Part shown: piece by piece, positions 16,056 through 23,919 of the stretch
How positions within the stretch are numbered: position 1 is the stretch's first letter
Layout: every line of letters starts with the position of its first letter
DNA from: Clostridia bacterium
GTDB lineage: Bacteria > Bacillota > Clostridia > JAQVDB01
Reading direction: 5' to 3'
Assembly: GCA_028698525.1 (NCBI GenBank)
Contig: JAQVDB010000016.1
Coordinates: forward strand, 1-36,451
DNA: 36,451 bases
Notes under the pieces: generated by a model
The model's database searches: none
Seen by the model: only the letters and a program-made list of their open reading frames with translations
Told to the model about the DNA's origin: nothing
Made by a program: the position numbers and the translations under genes

Positions 16056-17297
16056 TTACTGCTCAATTCTTTTAAATAATAGGCATGCATTCTGACCACC
16101 AAAGCCAAAAGAATTGGATAAAGCATAGTCTATTTTTTTAGTCCTTCCTTTGTTAGGGACATAATCTAAATCACAGTCCTGATCCACATTGCTATAATTT
16201 ATTGTTGGTGGAATAAAATTATTATAAATTGAAAGAGCGCATACAATAGCCTCTATCGCACCTGCTGCTCCTAATAAATGCCCTGTCATAGATTTTGTAG
16301 AACTTATACAAACCTCATAAGCATGCTCTTTGAATATTGATTTTATTGCATCTGTTTCATACTTATCGTTGTAAACAGTGGATGTACCATGGGCATTTAT
16401 ATAGTCTACCTGTGAATAATTTATATTTGCATCTTCTAGGGCACGCTTCATAGCCATGGCTCCTCCCCTACCCTTTGGCGCAGGGGCAGTTATATGATAT
16501 GCATCTGCAGTCATCCCGCTCCCAACTATTTCTGCATAAATTTCAGCATTTCTCTTCAAAGCATGGTTTAATTCTTCAATAACTATAATCCCAGAACCTT
16601 CCCCCATAACAAATCCATCCCGTTTCGCATCAAAAGGTCTGCTTGCCTGTTGAGGATTTTCGTTATTTGTAGACAAAGCCCTCATATTGCAAAACCCTGC
16701 TAAGGCCAACGGAGTAACGGTGGCTTCTGTACCGCCAGTTATCATTATATCCGCATCTCCTCTTTGCACATATTTATAAGCATCAGAAATTGCACTGGTA
16801 GAAGATGCACATGCAGTTATACAAGTATTATTTACACCTCTAGCATTGTATATGATTGAAATCAACCCAGCCGCCATATTTCCTATCATAGCCGGCACAA
16901 AAAAAGGACTTATTCTTTTGGGGCCCTTCTCATGCAACACCCTTGCTTGTTGCTCTAAAGTTTCCATACCACCTATTCCCGTTCCCAGCACTACACCAAA
17001 TCTATCCTTATCCACCTTTTCGATATCCAATTCAGCATCCCTGACAGCCATATTAGCAGCTGCTACAGCAAACTGAGTAAACCTATCCATCCTTCTAGCA
17101 TGCTTTTTTTTCATAAAATCCTCAGGTTGAAAATCTTTTACCTCTGCTGCAATTTTAGTTGTAAATTCCGAAACATCAAATCTATCAATTAAATTTACAC
17201 CTGATTTCCCCTTCGACAAAGAATCCCATAACTGATTCTTGCCCAGTCCCATTGAAGTAACAGCTCCTATTCCTGTAATTACAACTCTTCTCCTCAT
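16056..17297 (-). CDS. fabF: 3-oxoacyl-ACP synthase II
   Basis: A 413-residue condensing enzyme that elongates acyl-ACP with malonyl-ACP and controls chain length and unsaturation. The active-site Cys163 is in T-A-C-A-S-S-T; the two catalytic histidines are in N-A-H-G-T-S-T (near 303) and G-H-L-L-G-A-A-G (near 340), and F-G-F-G-G-Q-N is near the end. The ATG has GGGAGGT upstream. It is the last gene of the operon, separated from acpP by about 205 bases that include the acpP terminator, so its expression may be lower or separately driven. No fabZ or acc genes follow. Confidence 0.97.
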   Translation of the reverse strand: MRRRVVITGIGAVTSMGLGKNQLWDSLSKGKSGVNLIDRFDVSEFTTKIAAEVKDFQPEDFMKKKHARRMDRFTQFAVAAANMAVRDAELDIEKVDKDRFGVVLGTGIGGMETLEQQARVLHEKGPKRISPFFVPAMIGNMAAGLISIIYNARGVNNTCITACASSTSAISDAYKYVQRGDADIMITGGTEATVTPLALAGFCNMRALSTNNENPQQASRPFDAKRDGFVMGEGSGIIVIEELNHALKRNAEIYAEIVGSGMTADAYHITAPAPKGRGGAMAMKRALEDANINYSQVDYINAHGTSTVYNDKYETDAIKSIFKEHAYEVCISSTKSMTGHLLGAAGAIEAIVCALSIYNNFIPPTINYSNVDQDCDLDYVPNKGRTKKIDYALSNSFGFGGQNACLLFKRIEQ

Positions 17298-17465
17298 GTT
17301 TTACCTCCCGTATAGTAAACTTTTTATCATTTTCTCATTTCAATTGAAAATATCCAGGGGTATATATTAAACCTGACTTGCAATATAACTAGGATAATTG
17401 TAGGCATCATGTACACCCAGTACTTTCACCTTTTACTTGACATAAATCTATAGATATATAAAATA

Positions 17466-17500
17466 AAAAAGAGTCCCTAACTTTTTTCGGGACTCTTTTT
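17466..17500 (-). terminator. Rho-independent terminator after acpP
   Basis: A 12-bp stem AAAAAGAGTCCC/GGGACTCTTTTT (17466-17477 with 17489-17500) has an 11-base loop, and a TTTTTTATTTT tail follows on the minus strand. It sits right after the acpP stop and before fabF, so only part of the transcription probably continues into fabF. Confidence 0.88.
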
Positions 17501-17504
17501 AAGA

Positions 17505-17732
17505 TCAAGAATGCTCTTTTATATATTCCACTACATCTCCCACCGTAGTAATCTTTTCCGCCTCTTCATCAGGGATCTCCATCTCAAATTCTTCTTCTAG
17601 TGCCATTATAAGTTCTACAATATCAAGTGAATCTGCACCAAGATCATCGATAAAAGATGATTCTAAAGACACTTCCTCTTCATCTATACCTAACTGTTCA
17701 GCAATAGTATTTCTAACCTTTTCGAAAATCAT
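17505..17732 (-). CDS. acpP: Acyl carrier protein
   Basis: A 75-residue acidic four-helix protein that carries growing acyl chains. The phosphopantetheine attachment site is Ser35 in [11 protein letters not shown], with [11 protein letters not shown] after it. The second of two adjacent ATG codons (17732) is seven bases from GGGAGG and fits the family start; the open frame continues 10 codons upstream but those residues do not resemble ACP. It lies between fabG and fabF and is followed by a strong terminator, which would favour high ACP levels. Confidence 0.97.
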   Translation of the reverse strand: MIFEKVRNTIAEQLGIDEEEVSLESSFIDDLGADSLDIVELIMALEEEFEMEIPDEEAEKITTVGDVVEYIKEHS

Positions 17733-17774
17733 CATTTCACCTCCCTTCAACCACACTGCCACAATATGATATTA

Positions 17775-18518
17775 TTACATTATCATTCCTCCGTCAACAT
17801 TTATTATCTGCCCGGTTATGTAGCTAGATGATTCGCTAGCCAGAAAAGCAACTACTTCCGCTACATCTTCCGGCATGCCATATCTTTTTAAGGGAATATC
17901 CTTTAATATCTCCTTTTTTACGCTATCGCTTAAAGCGGCTGTCATATCAGTTTCGATAAAGCCAGGTGCTACAGCATTAACATTTATTTTTCTTGAAGCT
18001 AATTCCCTGGCAATACTCTTTGTAAACCCGATAATCCCTGATTTTGCAGCAGCGTAGTTTGACTGACCAGCATTCCCTGCTATTGCCACCACAGAAGTTA
18101 CATTTATTATTTTCCCATATCTCTTTTTTATCATCTGTCTAGAACAAACTTTAGTACAATTATATGTCCCTGTTAGGTTAATATTCAATACATCATTCCA
18201 ATCCTTTTGTTTCATCCTGATGAGTAAAGCATCCCTTGTAAGTCCCGCATTATTAATAAGTATATCTACGCTTCCATATTTTTTTGTACAGAAATCAAAT
18301 AAACTTTCTACCTCATCAATACTAGATACATCAGCTTTATATATACTAGCCTCGCCTCCCTTTGAAATGATTTTTTCCAAAACCTGTTGAGCTTTATCTT
18401 TATTTTTGTTGTAATTGATTACAACTGAAGCATTTAATGAAGCAAGTTTTGTAGCTATAGCCTCTCCAATTCCTCTTGAACCTCCAGTAACAACCGCCAC
18501 CTTGTGGGATAAATCCAT
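17775..18518 (-). CDS. fabG: 3-oxoacyl-ACP reductase
   Basis: A 247-residue NADPH-dependent short-chain dehydrogenase that performs the first reduction of the fatty acid cycle. The nucleotide motif is T-G-G-S-R-G-I-G (11-18); N-N-A-G is at 89-92; the catalytic residues are Ser142, Tyr155 and Lys159 (Y-A-A-A-K-S). The C-terminus V-D-G-G-M-I-M is typical of FabG. AGGAG precedes the ATG, four bases from the fabD stop, so the two are translationally coupled. Other short-chain dehydrogenases look alike, but the fab operon context settles the call. Confidence 0.96.
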   Translation of the reverse strand: MDLSHKVAVVTGGSRGIGEAIATKLASLNASVVINYNKNKDKAQQVLEKIISKGGEASIYKADVSSIDEVESLFDFCTKKYGSVDILINNAGLTRDALLIRMKQKDWNDVLNINLTGTYNCTKVCSRQMIKKRYGKIINVTSVVAIAGNAGQSNYAAAKSGIIGFTKSIARELASRKINVNAVAPGFIETDMTAALSDSVKKEILKDIPLKRYGMPEDVAEVVAFLASESSSYITGQIINVDGGMIM

Positions 18519-18522
18519 TTAA

Positions 18523-19455
18523 TCAACTCCTAAATTCACTTTTTATTTTCAAAAATGTGTTTTTATCCTCAACATTAAAAACCTTTACATTTTTATTTGT
18601 CTTTTTAACAAAAGAAGTCAGTATCCTGCCTGGACCAATTTCAATAAATGTATCTACACCTGAATCGATCATCTTATTTATAGAATCTTCCCAAAACACT
18701 GGACTGCTCACTTGACGAATGAGCATATCGACTATCTGATCGGCACTTACAAAATCCGCTGTCACATTACTCACAACTGGAATATTCAGCTTATCTATCT
18801 CCACATTTTCAAAAGCATATTTTAGTTTCTCTCCTGCCCCTTTTAACAGAACAGTATGAAACGGAGCAGTTACTTTCAAGCGAATTACTCTTCGTGCTCC
18901 TGCCTTTTTGCAAAGTTGTTCCGCTTTCTCTAAAGCAGGCATTTCTCCTGCAATTACAATCTGTCCAGGGCAATTATAATTTACTGCTTGTACCACCCCA
19001 TTTTGCCGTGATAATTCACAGCAGCTTTCTACCTCCTCTCTTTGCAATCCAATAACAGCAGACATACCTCCCTTGCCTAACGGGACTGCTCGCTGCATAT
19101 ACATTCCACGTTTTCTTACAATTCTAATTGCATCTTTTAACTCTAAAGCCCCTGAAGCCACCAATGCAGAGTATTCTCCAAGACTTAATCCTGCAGCTAC
19201 ATCGGGTTTTATATTTAACGTTTCTACCGCTTTCATGATAGCTATGCTAGTAGCCAAAACACATGGCTGGGTATATTCTGTCTTATTTATTTCATCCTCA
19301 GGCCCTATAAAACAGAGTTCTTTCACATCTATATCAATTAATCCGGCAATTGAATCATATACTTGCATAGCTTCAGAATACTTTAAAGCTATCTCTTTAC
19401 CCATTCCAACATATTGTGCTCCTTGCCCTGGAAAAATAAATGCCGTCTTACTCAT
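18523..19455 (-). CDS. fabD: Malonyl-CoA:ACP transacylase
   Basis: A 310-residue enzyme that moves malonyl groups from CoA to ACP. It has F-P-G-Q-G-A-Q-Y-V-G-M-G at 8-19 and the nucleophile elbow G-L-S-L-G-E-Y-S-A-L with Ser91; the catalytic His is in T-A-P-F-H-T near 200, and I-E-I-G-P-G-R-I-L is near 275. The ATG at 19455 is the family start and overlaps the fabK stop codon by eight bases; a GTG three codons upstream is also open. It relies on translational coupling because only a weak GAGTG site is visible. Confidence 0.96.
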   Translation of the reverse strand: MSKTAFIFPGQGAQYVGMGKEIALKYSEAMQVYDSIAGLIDIDVKELCFIGPEDEINKTEYTQPCVLATSIAIMKAVETLNIKPDVAAGLSLGEYSALVASGALELKDAIRIVRKRGMYMQRAVPLGKGGMSAVIGLQREEVESCCELSRQNGVVQAVNYNCPGQIVIAGEMPALEKAEQLCKKAGARRVIRLKVTAPFHTVLLKGAGEKLKYAFENVEIDKLNIPVVSNVTADFVSADQIVDMLIRQVSSPVFWEDSINKMIDSGVDTFIEIGPGRILTSFVKKTNKNVKVFNVEDKNTFLKIKSEFRS

Positions 19456-20401
19456 CTTTATCACTCATTCTTTTTAACTTATCTATAGTATTCTCCGCAT
19501 CCTTTATTACTTGCTCAATCACTTGACTAGTTTTTGATATATCCTTAATTATACCGGATATCTGCCCTGCCATAACTGAACCAAAATCCACATCCCCATC
19601 TATAACCGCATTTTTTAAACTTCCAGCCCCTAATTTTTCTATATCCTCTATTGATATCCCATTATCTTCAAACTTTTTAAACTGCCGGGCAAGTTTGTTT
19701 TTAAGTATTCTAACCGGATGACCTGTTGTTAATCCTGTAATTGTGGAACTCCTATCTTTTGCCTTCATTATCGCTTGTTTATAATTTATATGAACTGTAC
19801 ATTCCTGAGTACATATAAATCTTGTCCCCATTTGAATACCTTTAGCGCCTAAACTCAAGGCTGCAGCTAATCCTCTTCCATCACCTATACCTCCTGCAGC
19901 AATAACAGGTATATCCACTCCATCGACTACTTGTGGAACCAATGTAAAAGTAGTTAGTTCGCCTACATGTCCACCGGCTTCATGTCCCTCTGCAATAACA
20001 GCATCAGCACCTTGTTTTTCCATTCTCTTAGCAAGTGCAACAGACGAAATAACAGGAATAACTTTTATACCTTTATTCTTGAGTTTGCCCATATACTTTC
20101 CTGGATTGCCTGCACCAGTTGTCACTACAGGTATATTCTCACTACATACAAGCTCTACAATATCTTCTGAATATGGAGATAAAAGCATTATATTCACTCC
20201 AAAAGGTCGTTGTGTCAGTTTTTTAGCTTTTTTTATCTCCTGTTCTATTACCTCTACAGGAGCATTCCCTGCTCCAATAATCCCCAAACCTCCTGAATTA
20301 GACACAGCTCCCGCAAGTTCAGCTGTTGCTACCCAAGCCATTCCCCCTTGGATTATGGGGTATTTAATATCTAATAATTCACAAATTTCTGTCAATATCA
20401 T
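19448..20401 (-). CDS. fabK: Enoyl-ACP reductase II (FMN-dependent FabK)
   Basis: A 317-residue FMN-binding TIM-barrel enzyme of the nitronate monooxygenase/2-nitropropane dioxygenase superfamily. It reduces enoyl-ACP in the last step of the elongation cycle, replacing FabI. Seen are P-I-I-Q-G-G-M-A-W-V-A near 14-24, A-E-G-H-E-A-G-G-H-V-G near 136-146, I-A-A-G-G-I-G-D-G-R-G near 166 and G-A-K-G-I-Q-M-G-T-R near 182. GGGGAGG lies seven bases from the ATG. Its start overlaps the fabH stop by four bases. FabK is known to be insensitive to triclosan. The fab context separates it from other nitronate monooxygenases. Confidence 0.94.
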   Translation of the reverse strand: MILTEICELLDIKYPIIQGGMAWVATAELAGAVSNSGGLGIIGAGNAPVEVIEQEIKKAKKLTQRPFGVNIMLLSPYSEDIVELVCSENIPVVTTGAGNPGKYMGKLKNKGIKVIPVISSVALAKRMEKQGADAVIAEGHEAGGHVGELTTFTLVPQVVDGVDIPVIAAGGIGDGRGLAAALSLGAKGIQMGTRFICTQECTVHINYKQAIMKAKDRSSTITGLTTGHPVRILKNKLARQFKKFEDNGISIEDIEKLGAGSLKNAVIDGDVDFGSVMAGQISGIIKDISKTSQVIEQVIKDAENTIDKLKRMSDKDE

Positions 20402-21420
20402 ATGATTTCCTCCCCGATATCATGTTTAGACCATTTTATTAGACAGGAGCCCCAAGTTAGACCTCCGCCGAAAGCCACAAGCAAAACATTGTCACCATTT
20501 TTTATCCTGCCTAATTTACACGCCTGATCAAGTGATACAGGTATTGAGGCAGAAGAGATATTTCCGTATTTTTGAATGTTTGTGAATATTCTTTCTTTGT
20601 TTATATTCATTTTCCTAGCTGCTAAATCGATTATTCTCATATTAGCCTGATGTGGTATGAAGATATCTACATCATCTACATCCATTTCACATTGGGAGAG
20701 CACATCCCGGGCTGCCCTTTCCATTGTCTTAACAGCAAACTTGAAAACTTGTTTTCCTTCCATCTTTATATAATGCATCCTGTTTTTGACTGTCATGATG
20801 GAGGCCGGATTTTTAGAACCGCCAGCCTCCATCCTCAAAAGGTCTGCCCCTGAACCATCTGCACCTAATTTAACAGACATTATACCGTATCCTTGCTGTA
20901 CCCTAGACACTACCGCCGCTCCTGCCCCGTCTCCAAACAACACACAAGTTTTCCTGTCGCTCCAATCTGTGATTTTTGAAAGTGTCTCTGAACCGATCAC
21001 CAGAATGTTCTCATAAACTCCACCTTCTATAAACTGCTTTGCAACAGATATAGAATACATAAACCCTGAACAGGCAGCTTCTATATCAAATGCTGCAGCT
21101 CTTGTGGCTCCTATTTTTTGTTGAACCAGACAGGCTGTGGATGGAAACATCATATCCGGTGTAACAGTAGATACTATAATCAGATCTAGTTGACTTGCCG
21201 ACATATTACAATCATTCAATGCATTGATAGCAGCCTTTGCTGCCAAATCAGAACAAGCAGTTTTACTATCTGTTATTCTTCTTTCTTTGATGCCCGTTCT
21301 GCTGGTTATCCATTCATCAGAAGTATCCACCATATTTTCTAAGTCTTTATTTGTAAACTTTGTTTCAGGCAAATAGCTACCAGTTCCAAGTATGCCTGCA
21401 GTGTACAAACCTTTACCCAT
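20398..21420 (-). CDS. fabH: 3-oxoacyl-ACP synthase III
   Basis: A 340-residue initiating condensing enzyme that joins acetyl-CoA (or branched acyl-CoA) to malonyl-ACP. The catalytic triad is Cys117 in E-A-A-C-S-G-F, a His in I-P-H-Q-A-N-M-R-I near 252, and an Asn in Y-G-N-I-S-S-A-S near 282. Whether it prefers acetyl or branched primers cannot be told from these motifs. Two ATGs are adjacent; the second (21420) is better placed seven bases from GAGGGG. It overlaps plsX by eight bases and fabK by four. Confidence 0.96.
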   Translation of the reverse strand: MGKGLYTAGILGTGSYLPETKFTNKDLENMVDTSDEWITSRTGIKERRITDSKTACSDLAAKAAINALNDCNMSASQLDLIIVSTVTPDMMFPSTACLVQQKIGATRAAAFDIEAACSGFMYSISVAKQFIEGGVYENILVIGSETLSKITDWSDRKTCVLFGDGAGAAVVSRVQQGYGIMSVKLGADGSGADLLRMEAGGSKNPASIMTVKNRMHYIKMEGKQVFKFAVKTMERAARDVLSQCEMDVDDVDIFIPHQANMRIIDLAARKMNINKERIFTNIQKYGNISSASIPVSLDQACKLGRIKNGDNVLLVAFGGGLTWGSCLIKWSKHDIGEEII

Positions 21421-22417
21421 CATTTATCCCCTCTGTCAAATGTTCTTTAATAATACTTATTACTTTATTTTTATCAAATAAAACCGATTGCTTTATGGCA
21501 TTTTTTATAGCATTTTCATTTGAACTGCCATGGGCTTTTACGACAAGTCCGTCTATTCCTAACAGCGGTGCTCCGCCATATTCAGTATAATCAAGTTTAT
21601 TTTTAATATTCTTAAGACCAGGCTTTAAAATACCTGCAGCAGCCTTGCTAAATATGTTTCTAGTGAACTCCTCTTTTAGCAGTGAAAACAATGCTCCTGC
21701 AGTTCCTTCAATCAATTTTAATACTACGTTTCCCACAAAACCATCGCAAACAAGGACATCAACCTTGCCTGCCGGAATATCCCTTGCCTCAATATTGCCA
21801 TAAAAATTCAGATCGCTTTCTTTTAATATTTTGAAGGCATCCTTTGCAAGTTCATTTCCTTTATGGGATTCTGTTCCTATATTCACTAATCCTATTGAGG
21901 GTCGATCTACACCCATCACTTTATTCATATAAACTGCACCCATCAATGCAAACTGATAGAGTTGCACTGGTGTACAGTCTGTATTTGCACCTGAATCGAT
22001 AAGTAAACTACCCTTGCTCAATGTTGGTATAACAGGAGAAAGAGCGGGTCGTTTTATACCTTTTATCCTGCCTACTTTTAAAAAGGACCCTGCAAGAAGT
22101 GCCCCTGTATTGCCGGCAGAAATAAACGCATTTACTTCACCCCGTTTGAGCATCTCAAGACCTTTTACCATAGATGAATCCTTTTTAGTTTTTATCCCTC
22201 GCACAGGCTCATCCTCATTTAATATCTGCTGGGTAGCATTATATATCTGTATCCTAGAACCGGTATAACCAAACTTTTCCATATAGCCCTCTATAGCTTT
22301 TTGGCTTCCCACCAATACTATCTCTGCATCCTTATATTCATTTACAGCATCAATACATCCTTTTACAGTTACCTCAGGCCCTCTATCTCCACCCATGGCA
22401 TCCACAGCTATTTTCAT
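21413..22417 (-). CDS. plsX: Phosphate acyltransferase PlsX
   Basis: A 334-residue enzyme that converts acyl-ACP to acyl-phosphate, the substrate of PlsY, linking fatty acid to phospholipid synthesis. It opens with M-K-I-A-V-D-A-M-G-G-D-R-G-P-E, the family signature, and has I-S-A-G-N-T-G-A-L-L near 100-109, a G-A-N-T-D-C motif, and V-C-D-G-F-V-G-N-V near 222-230. AGGAGG precedes the ATG. It lies 13 bases after fapR and overlaps fabH, the same order as in Bacillus. Confidence 0.97.
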   Translation of the reverse strand: MKIAVDAMGGDRGPEVTVKGCIDAVNEYKDAEIVLVGSQKAIEGYMEKFGYTGSRIQIYNATQQILNEDEPVRGIKTKKDSSMVKGLEMLKRGEVNAFISAGNTGALLAGSFLKVGRIKGIKRPALSPVIPTLSKGSLLIDSGANTDCTPVQLYQFALMGAVYMNKVMGVDRPSIGLVNIGTESHKGNELAKDAFKILKESDLNFYGNIEARDIPAGKVDVLVCDGFVGNVVLKLIEGTAGALFSLLKEEFTRNIFSKAAAGILKPGLKNIKNKLDYTEYGGAPLLGIDGLVVKAHGSSNENAIKNAIKQSVLFDKNKVISIIKEHLTEGINDG

Positions 22418-22430
22418 CGAACAATTCCTC

Positions 22431-22997
22431 CTATTCTCTTTCTATAGAAACAAGGATGAACTTTCCCCTGAATGCTTCTTTTTGCTTTACCTTTATTTTA
22501 ACCCATACGAAATATTTGTTGCCTCTTACCCTTATAACTTCAGCTTTTGCTACCAGCTTTTCCCCTGCTTTAATCGGGATCTTGTATTTTATATTTGCAA
22601 CACCAGTTAGGGCAACCTTTGCATCGATTACAGCTATTGCAAGAGATTCTGCCTGAGCATATATATAATGCCCCCTGACAACATTGGTTTTTTCAAATAC
22701 CATAGTAGTATCTGTTTGCAGGATAGAAATAGCACTTTTCCCAAGCTCCAAATCAATCAGTTCACCTACTATTTCGCTTCCTCCCAATGTTTTAACCTTC
22801 ATATAATTTTTTTCTGCTACACCTTTTATTCTTTCTCTAAGCTCGGAAATACCTAGCTCCATTCTATCCAGCCTAATAGTCTGAATACTCACGTTGAATA
22901 TTTCACTTAACTCTTCATCGGTCAAAAACGGATCTTCTTTTAATTTTCTCTGCAGTAATCTATGTCTTTCCTTCTTTCCTATAGATTTGCGTGACAT
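22431..22997 (-). CDS. fapR: FapR, malonyl-CoA-responsive repressor of lipid synthesis
   Basis: A 188-residue regulator. The N-terminal DeoR-like helix-turn-helix is at about 8-50 ([23 protein letters not shown]); the C-terminal hotdog fold (about 75-188) binds malonyl-CoA, with [13 protein letters not shown] near 120. In Bacillus, malonyl-CoA releases FapR from its operators and switches on the fap regulon. I chose the ATG at 22997, eight bases from AGGAG. Its own promoter is overlapped by a FapR-type palindrome at 23020-23052, so autoregulation of the whole fapR-fabF operon is expected. Confidence 0.95.
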   Translation of the reverse strand: MSRKSIGKKERHRLLQRKLKEDPFLTDEELSEIFNVSIQTIRLDRMELGISELRERIKGVAEKNYMKVKTLGGSEIVGELIDLELGKSAISILQTDTTMVFEKTNVVRGHYIYAQAESLAIAVIDAKVALTGVANIKYKIPIKAGEKLVAKAEVIRVRGNKYFVWVKIKVKQKEAFRGKFILVSIERE

Positions 22998-23019
22998 AAA
23001 AATCACTCCTAACAACAGT

Positions 23020-23052
23020 ACTTAATATTAGTACCTGCTAGTAATATTAAGT
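23020..23052. promoter_or_regulatory. FapR operator (near-perfect 33-bp palindrome)
   Basis: Eleven-base arms ACTTAATATTA and TAATATTAAGT (23020-23030 and 23042-23052) are perfect inverted repeats around the centre GTACCTGCTAG. The core TTAGTACCTG-C-TAGTAA (23028-23044) closely matches the known FapR site TTAGTACCTGnTACTAA; the bracketing arms extend it. It covers the downstream part of the fapR -10 box and the likely transcription start, a position suited to repression. Confidence 0.88.
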
Positions 23053-23078
23053 ATATAGTATTTTTTATTTGTTTTCAA
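23050..23078 (-). promoter_or_regulatory. Sigma-A promoter of the fapR-plsX-fab operon
   Basis: Minus strand: -35 TTGAAA (23078-23073), a 17-base spacer, and -10 TATACT (23055-23050). The -10 overlaps the FapR palindrome by three bases. It comes after the rpmF terminator and about 46 bases before the likely RNA start to fapR translation. Confidence 0.82.
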
Positions 23079-23126
23079 CACTTTTGTTGATAAATTTATA
23101 CACATGCAGCATGAAATACATAAAAT

Positions 23127-23154
23127 TAAAAGAGTAGTGGTCACTACTCTTTTA
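23127..23154 (-). terminator. Rho-independent terminator overlapping the rpmF stop
   Basis: A 12-bp stem (23127-23138 with 23143-23154, GACC loop) lies on the stop codon of rpmF, and the minus-strand tail reads TTTTAATTTT. It separates rpmF from the fapR promoter. Confidence 0.82.
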
Positions 23155-23328
23155 GTCTTGGTCTACAACTTTCTTTCCTTTATAATATCCGCAGCTAGCA
23201 CAAACCCTGTGAGGTAATCTAGGTTCGTTGCATTGCGGGCAAGTAACCACATTTGGACTTGCAAGCTTATAATTAGCCCTTCTTTTATCTCTTCTCGCTT
23301 TTGACGTTCTCCTCTTTGGCACAGCCAT
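23152..23328 (-). CDS. rpmF: 50S ribosomal protein L32
   Basis: A 58-residue zinc-binding ribosomal protein, too short for a typical ORF cutoff. It starts [19 protein letters not shown] and has a zinc ribbon of two CxxC pairs, C-P-Q-C at 30-33 and C-A-S-C at 43-46, all four cysteines present. The ribosome binding site AAGGAGGTGG lies inside the end of yceD: the first 44 bases of rpmF overlap yceD in another frame. The yceD-rpmF pairing is conserved across bacteria. All four cysteines imply the zinc-bound (C+) paralogue. Confidence 0.97.
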   Translation of the reverse strand: MAVPKRRTSKARRDKRRANYKLASPNVVTCPQCNEPRLPHRVCASCGYYKGKKVVDQD

Positions 23329-23845
23329 TAGGTTCCACCTCCTTATCCTCTTTAAACAAGTCTTTCAAAGCAGATAATCTGATATCGATATCATCATGCT
23401 CTACACAATTGCAGTCTTGATAATTAAGATTTGTACCGCATTGTTGACATAATCCTTTACAATCATCCTTGCAAAGAGATTTTGTTGGAATTGAAAGCAA
23501 TATATTTTCTTGTATAAGTGGCATTAAATCGATCTCGTTGTCCTTTATTAAATAAATATCCTGTTCCTTAGCTTTATCCCCATCCATAGTAAATTCTTGA
23601 AATAAATCAGTATTAATTTCAAATGTAAATGGTTCCAAGCACCTAGAACACTTCAATTGGATTTCACCTTTCATGCTCCCATTCATAATCAAGTTTTCTC
23701 CGTCATTGGTCAAAGTTCCATCAATGACTAGTGGCCCTATACTTTGTATATCGGGAAATTCAATTATAATATCACCTTTGTGAACGCTAAATTCAAAATC
23801 AATGCTTTTATCTCTGTTTTTTAATATCTGACAAACATCTATCAT
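23285..23845 (-). CDS. yceD: YceD family (DUF177) protein, YlbN
   Basis: A 186-residue DUF177 protein, required for normal 23S rRNA maturation in plants and E. coli studies of relatives. It contains [10 protein letters not shown] near 84-93 and a cysteine cluster [13 protein letters not shown] then D-C-N-C near 130-155, probably metal-binding. I chose the ATG at 23845 with GAGGTGG upstream. The last 14 codons overlap rpmF. It is preceded by a fully consensus promoter (23878-23906). Its role with L32 is inferred from the conserved pairing. Confidence 0.9.
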   Translation of the reverse strand: MIDVCQILKNRDKSIDFEFSVHKGDIIIEFPDIQSIGPLVIDGTLTNDGENLIMNGSMKGEIQLKCSRCLEPFTFEINTDLFQEFTMDGDKAKEQDIYLIKDNEIDLMPLIQENILLSIPTKSLCKDDCKGLCQQCGTNLNYQDCNCVEHDDIDIRLSALKDLFKEDKEVEPNGCAKEENVKSEKR

Positions 23846-23877
23846 CAATTTAACCACCTCATGGTATAAACAAAACA

Positions 23878-23906
23878 ATTATAATAAGTGTCAGTACCTT
23901 TGTCAA
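23878..23906 (-). promoter_or_regulatory. Consensus sigma-A promoter of yceD-rpmF
   Basis: Minus strand: -35 TTGACA (23906-23901), a 17-base spacer, -10 TATAAT (23883-23878); both hexamers are exact consensus, the strongest promoter in the window. It begins 14 bases after the ackA stop codon. The spacer contains AGTACCT on the plus strand, like half of a FapR site, which may be chance. Confidence 0.9.
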
Positions 23907-23919
23907 GACAAACAATACT

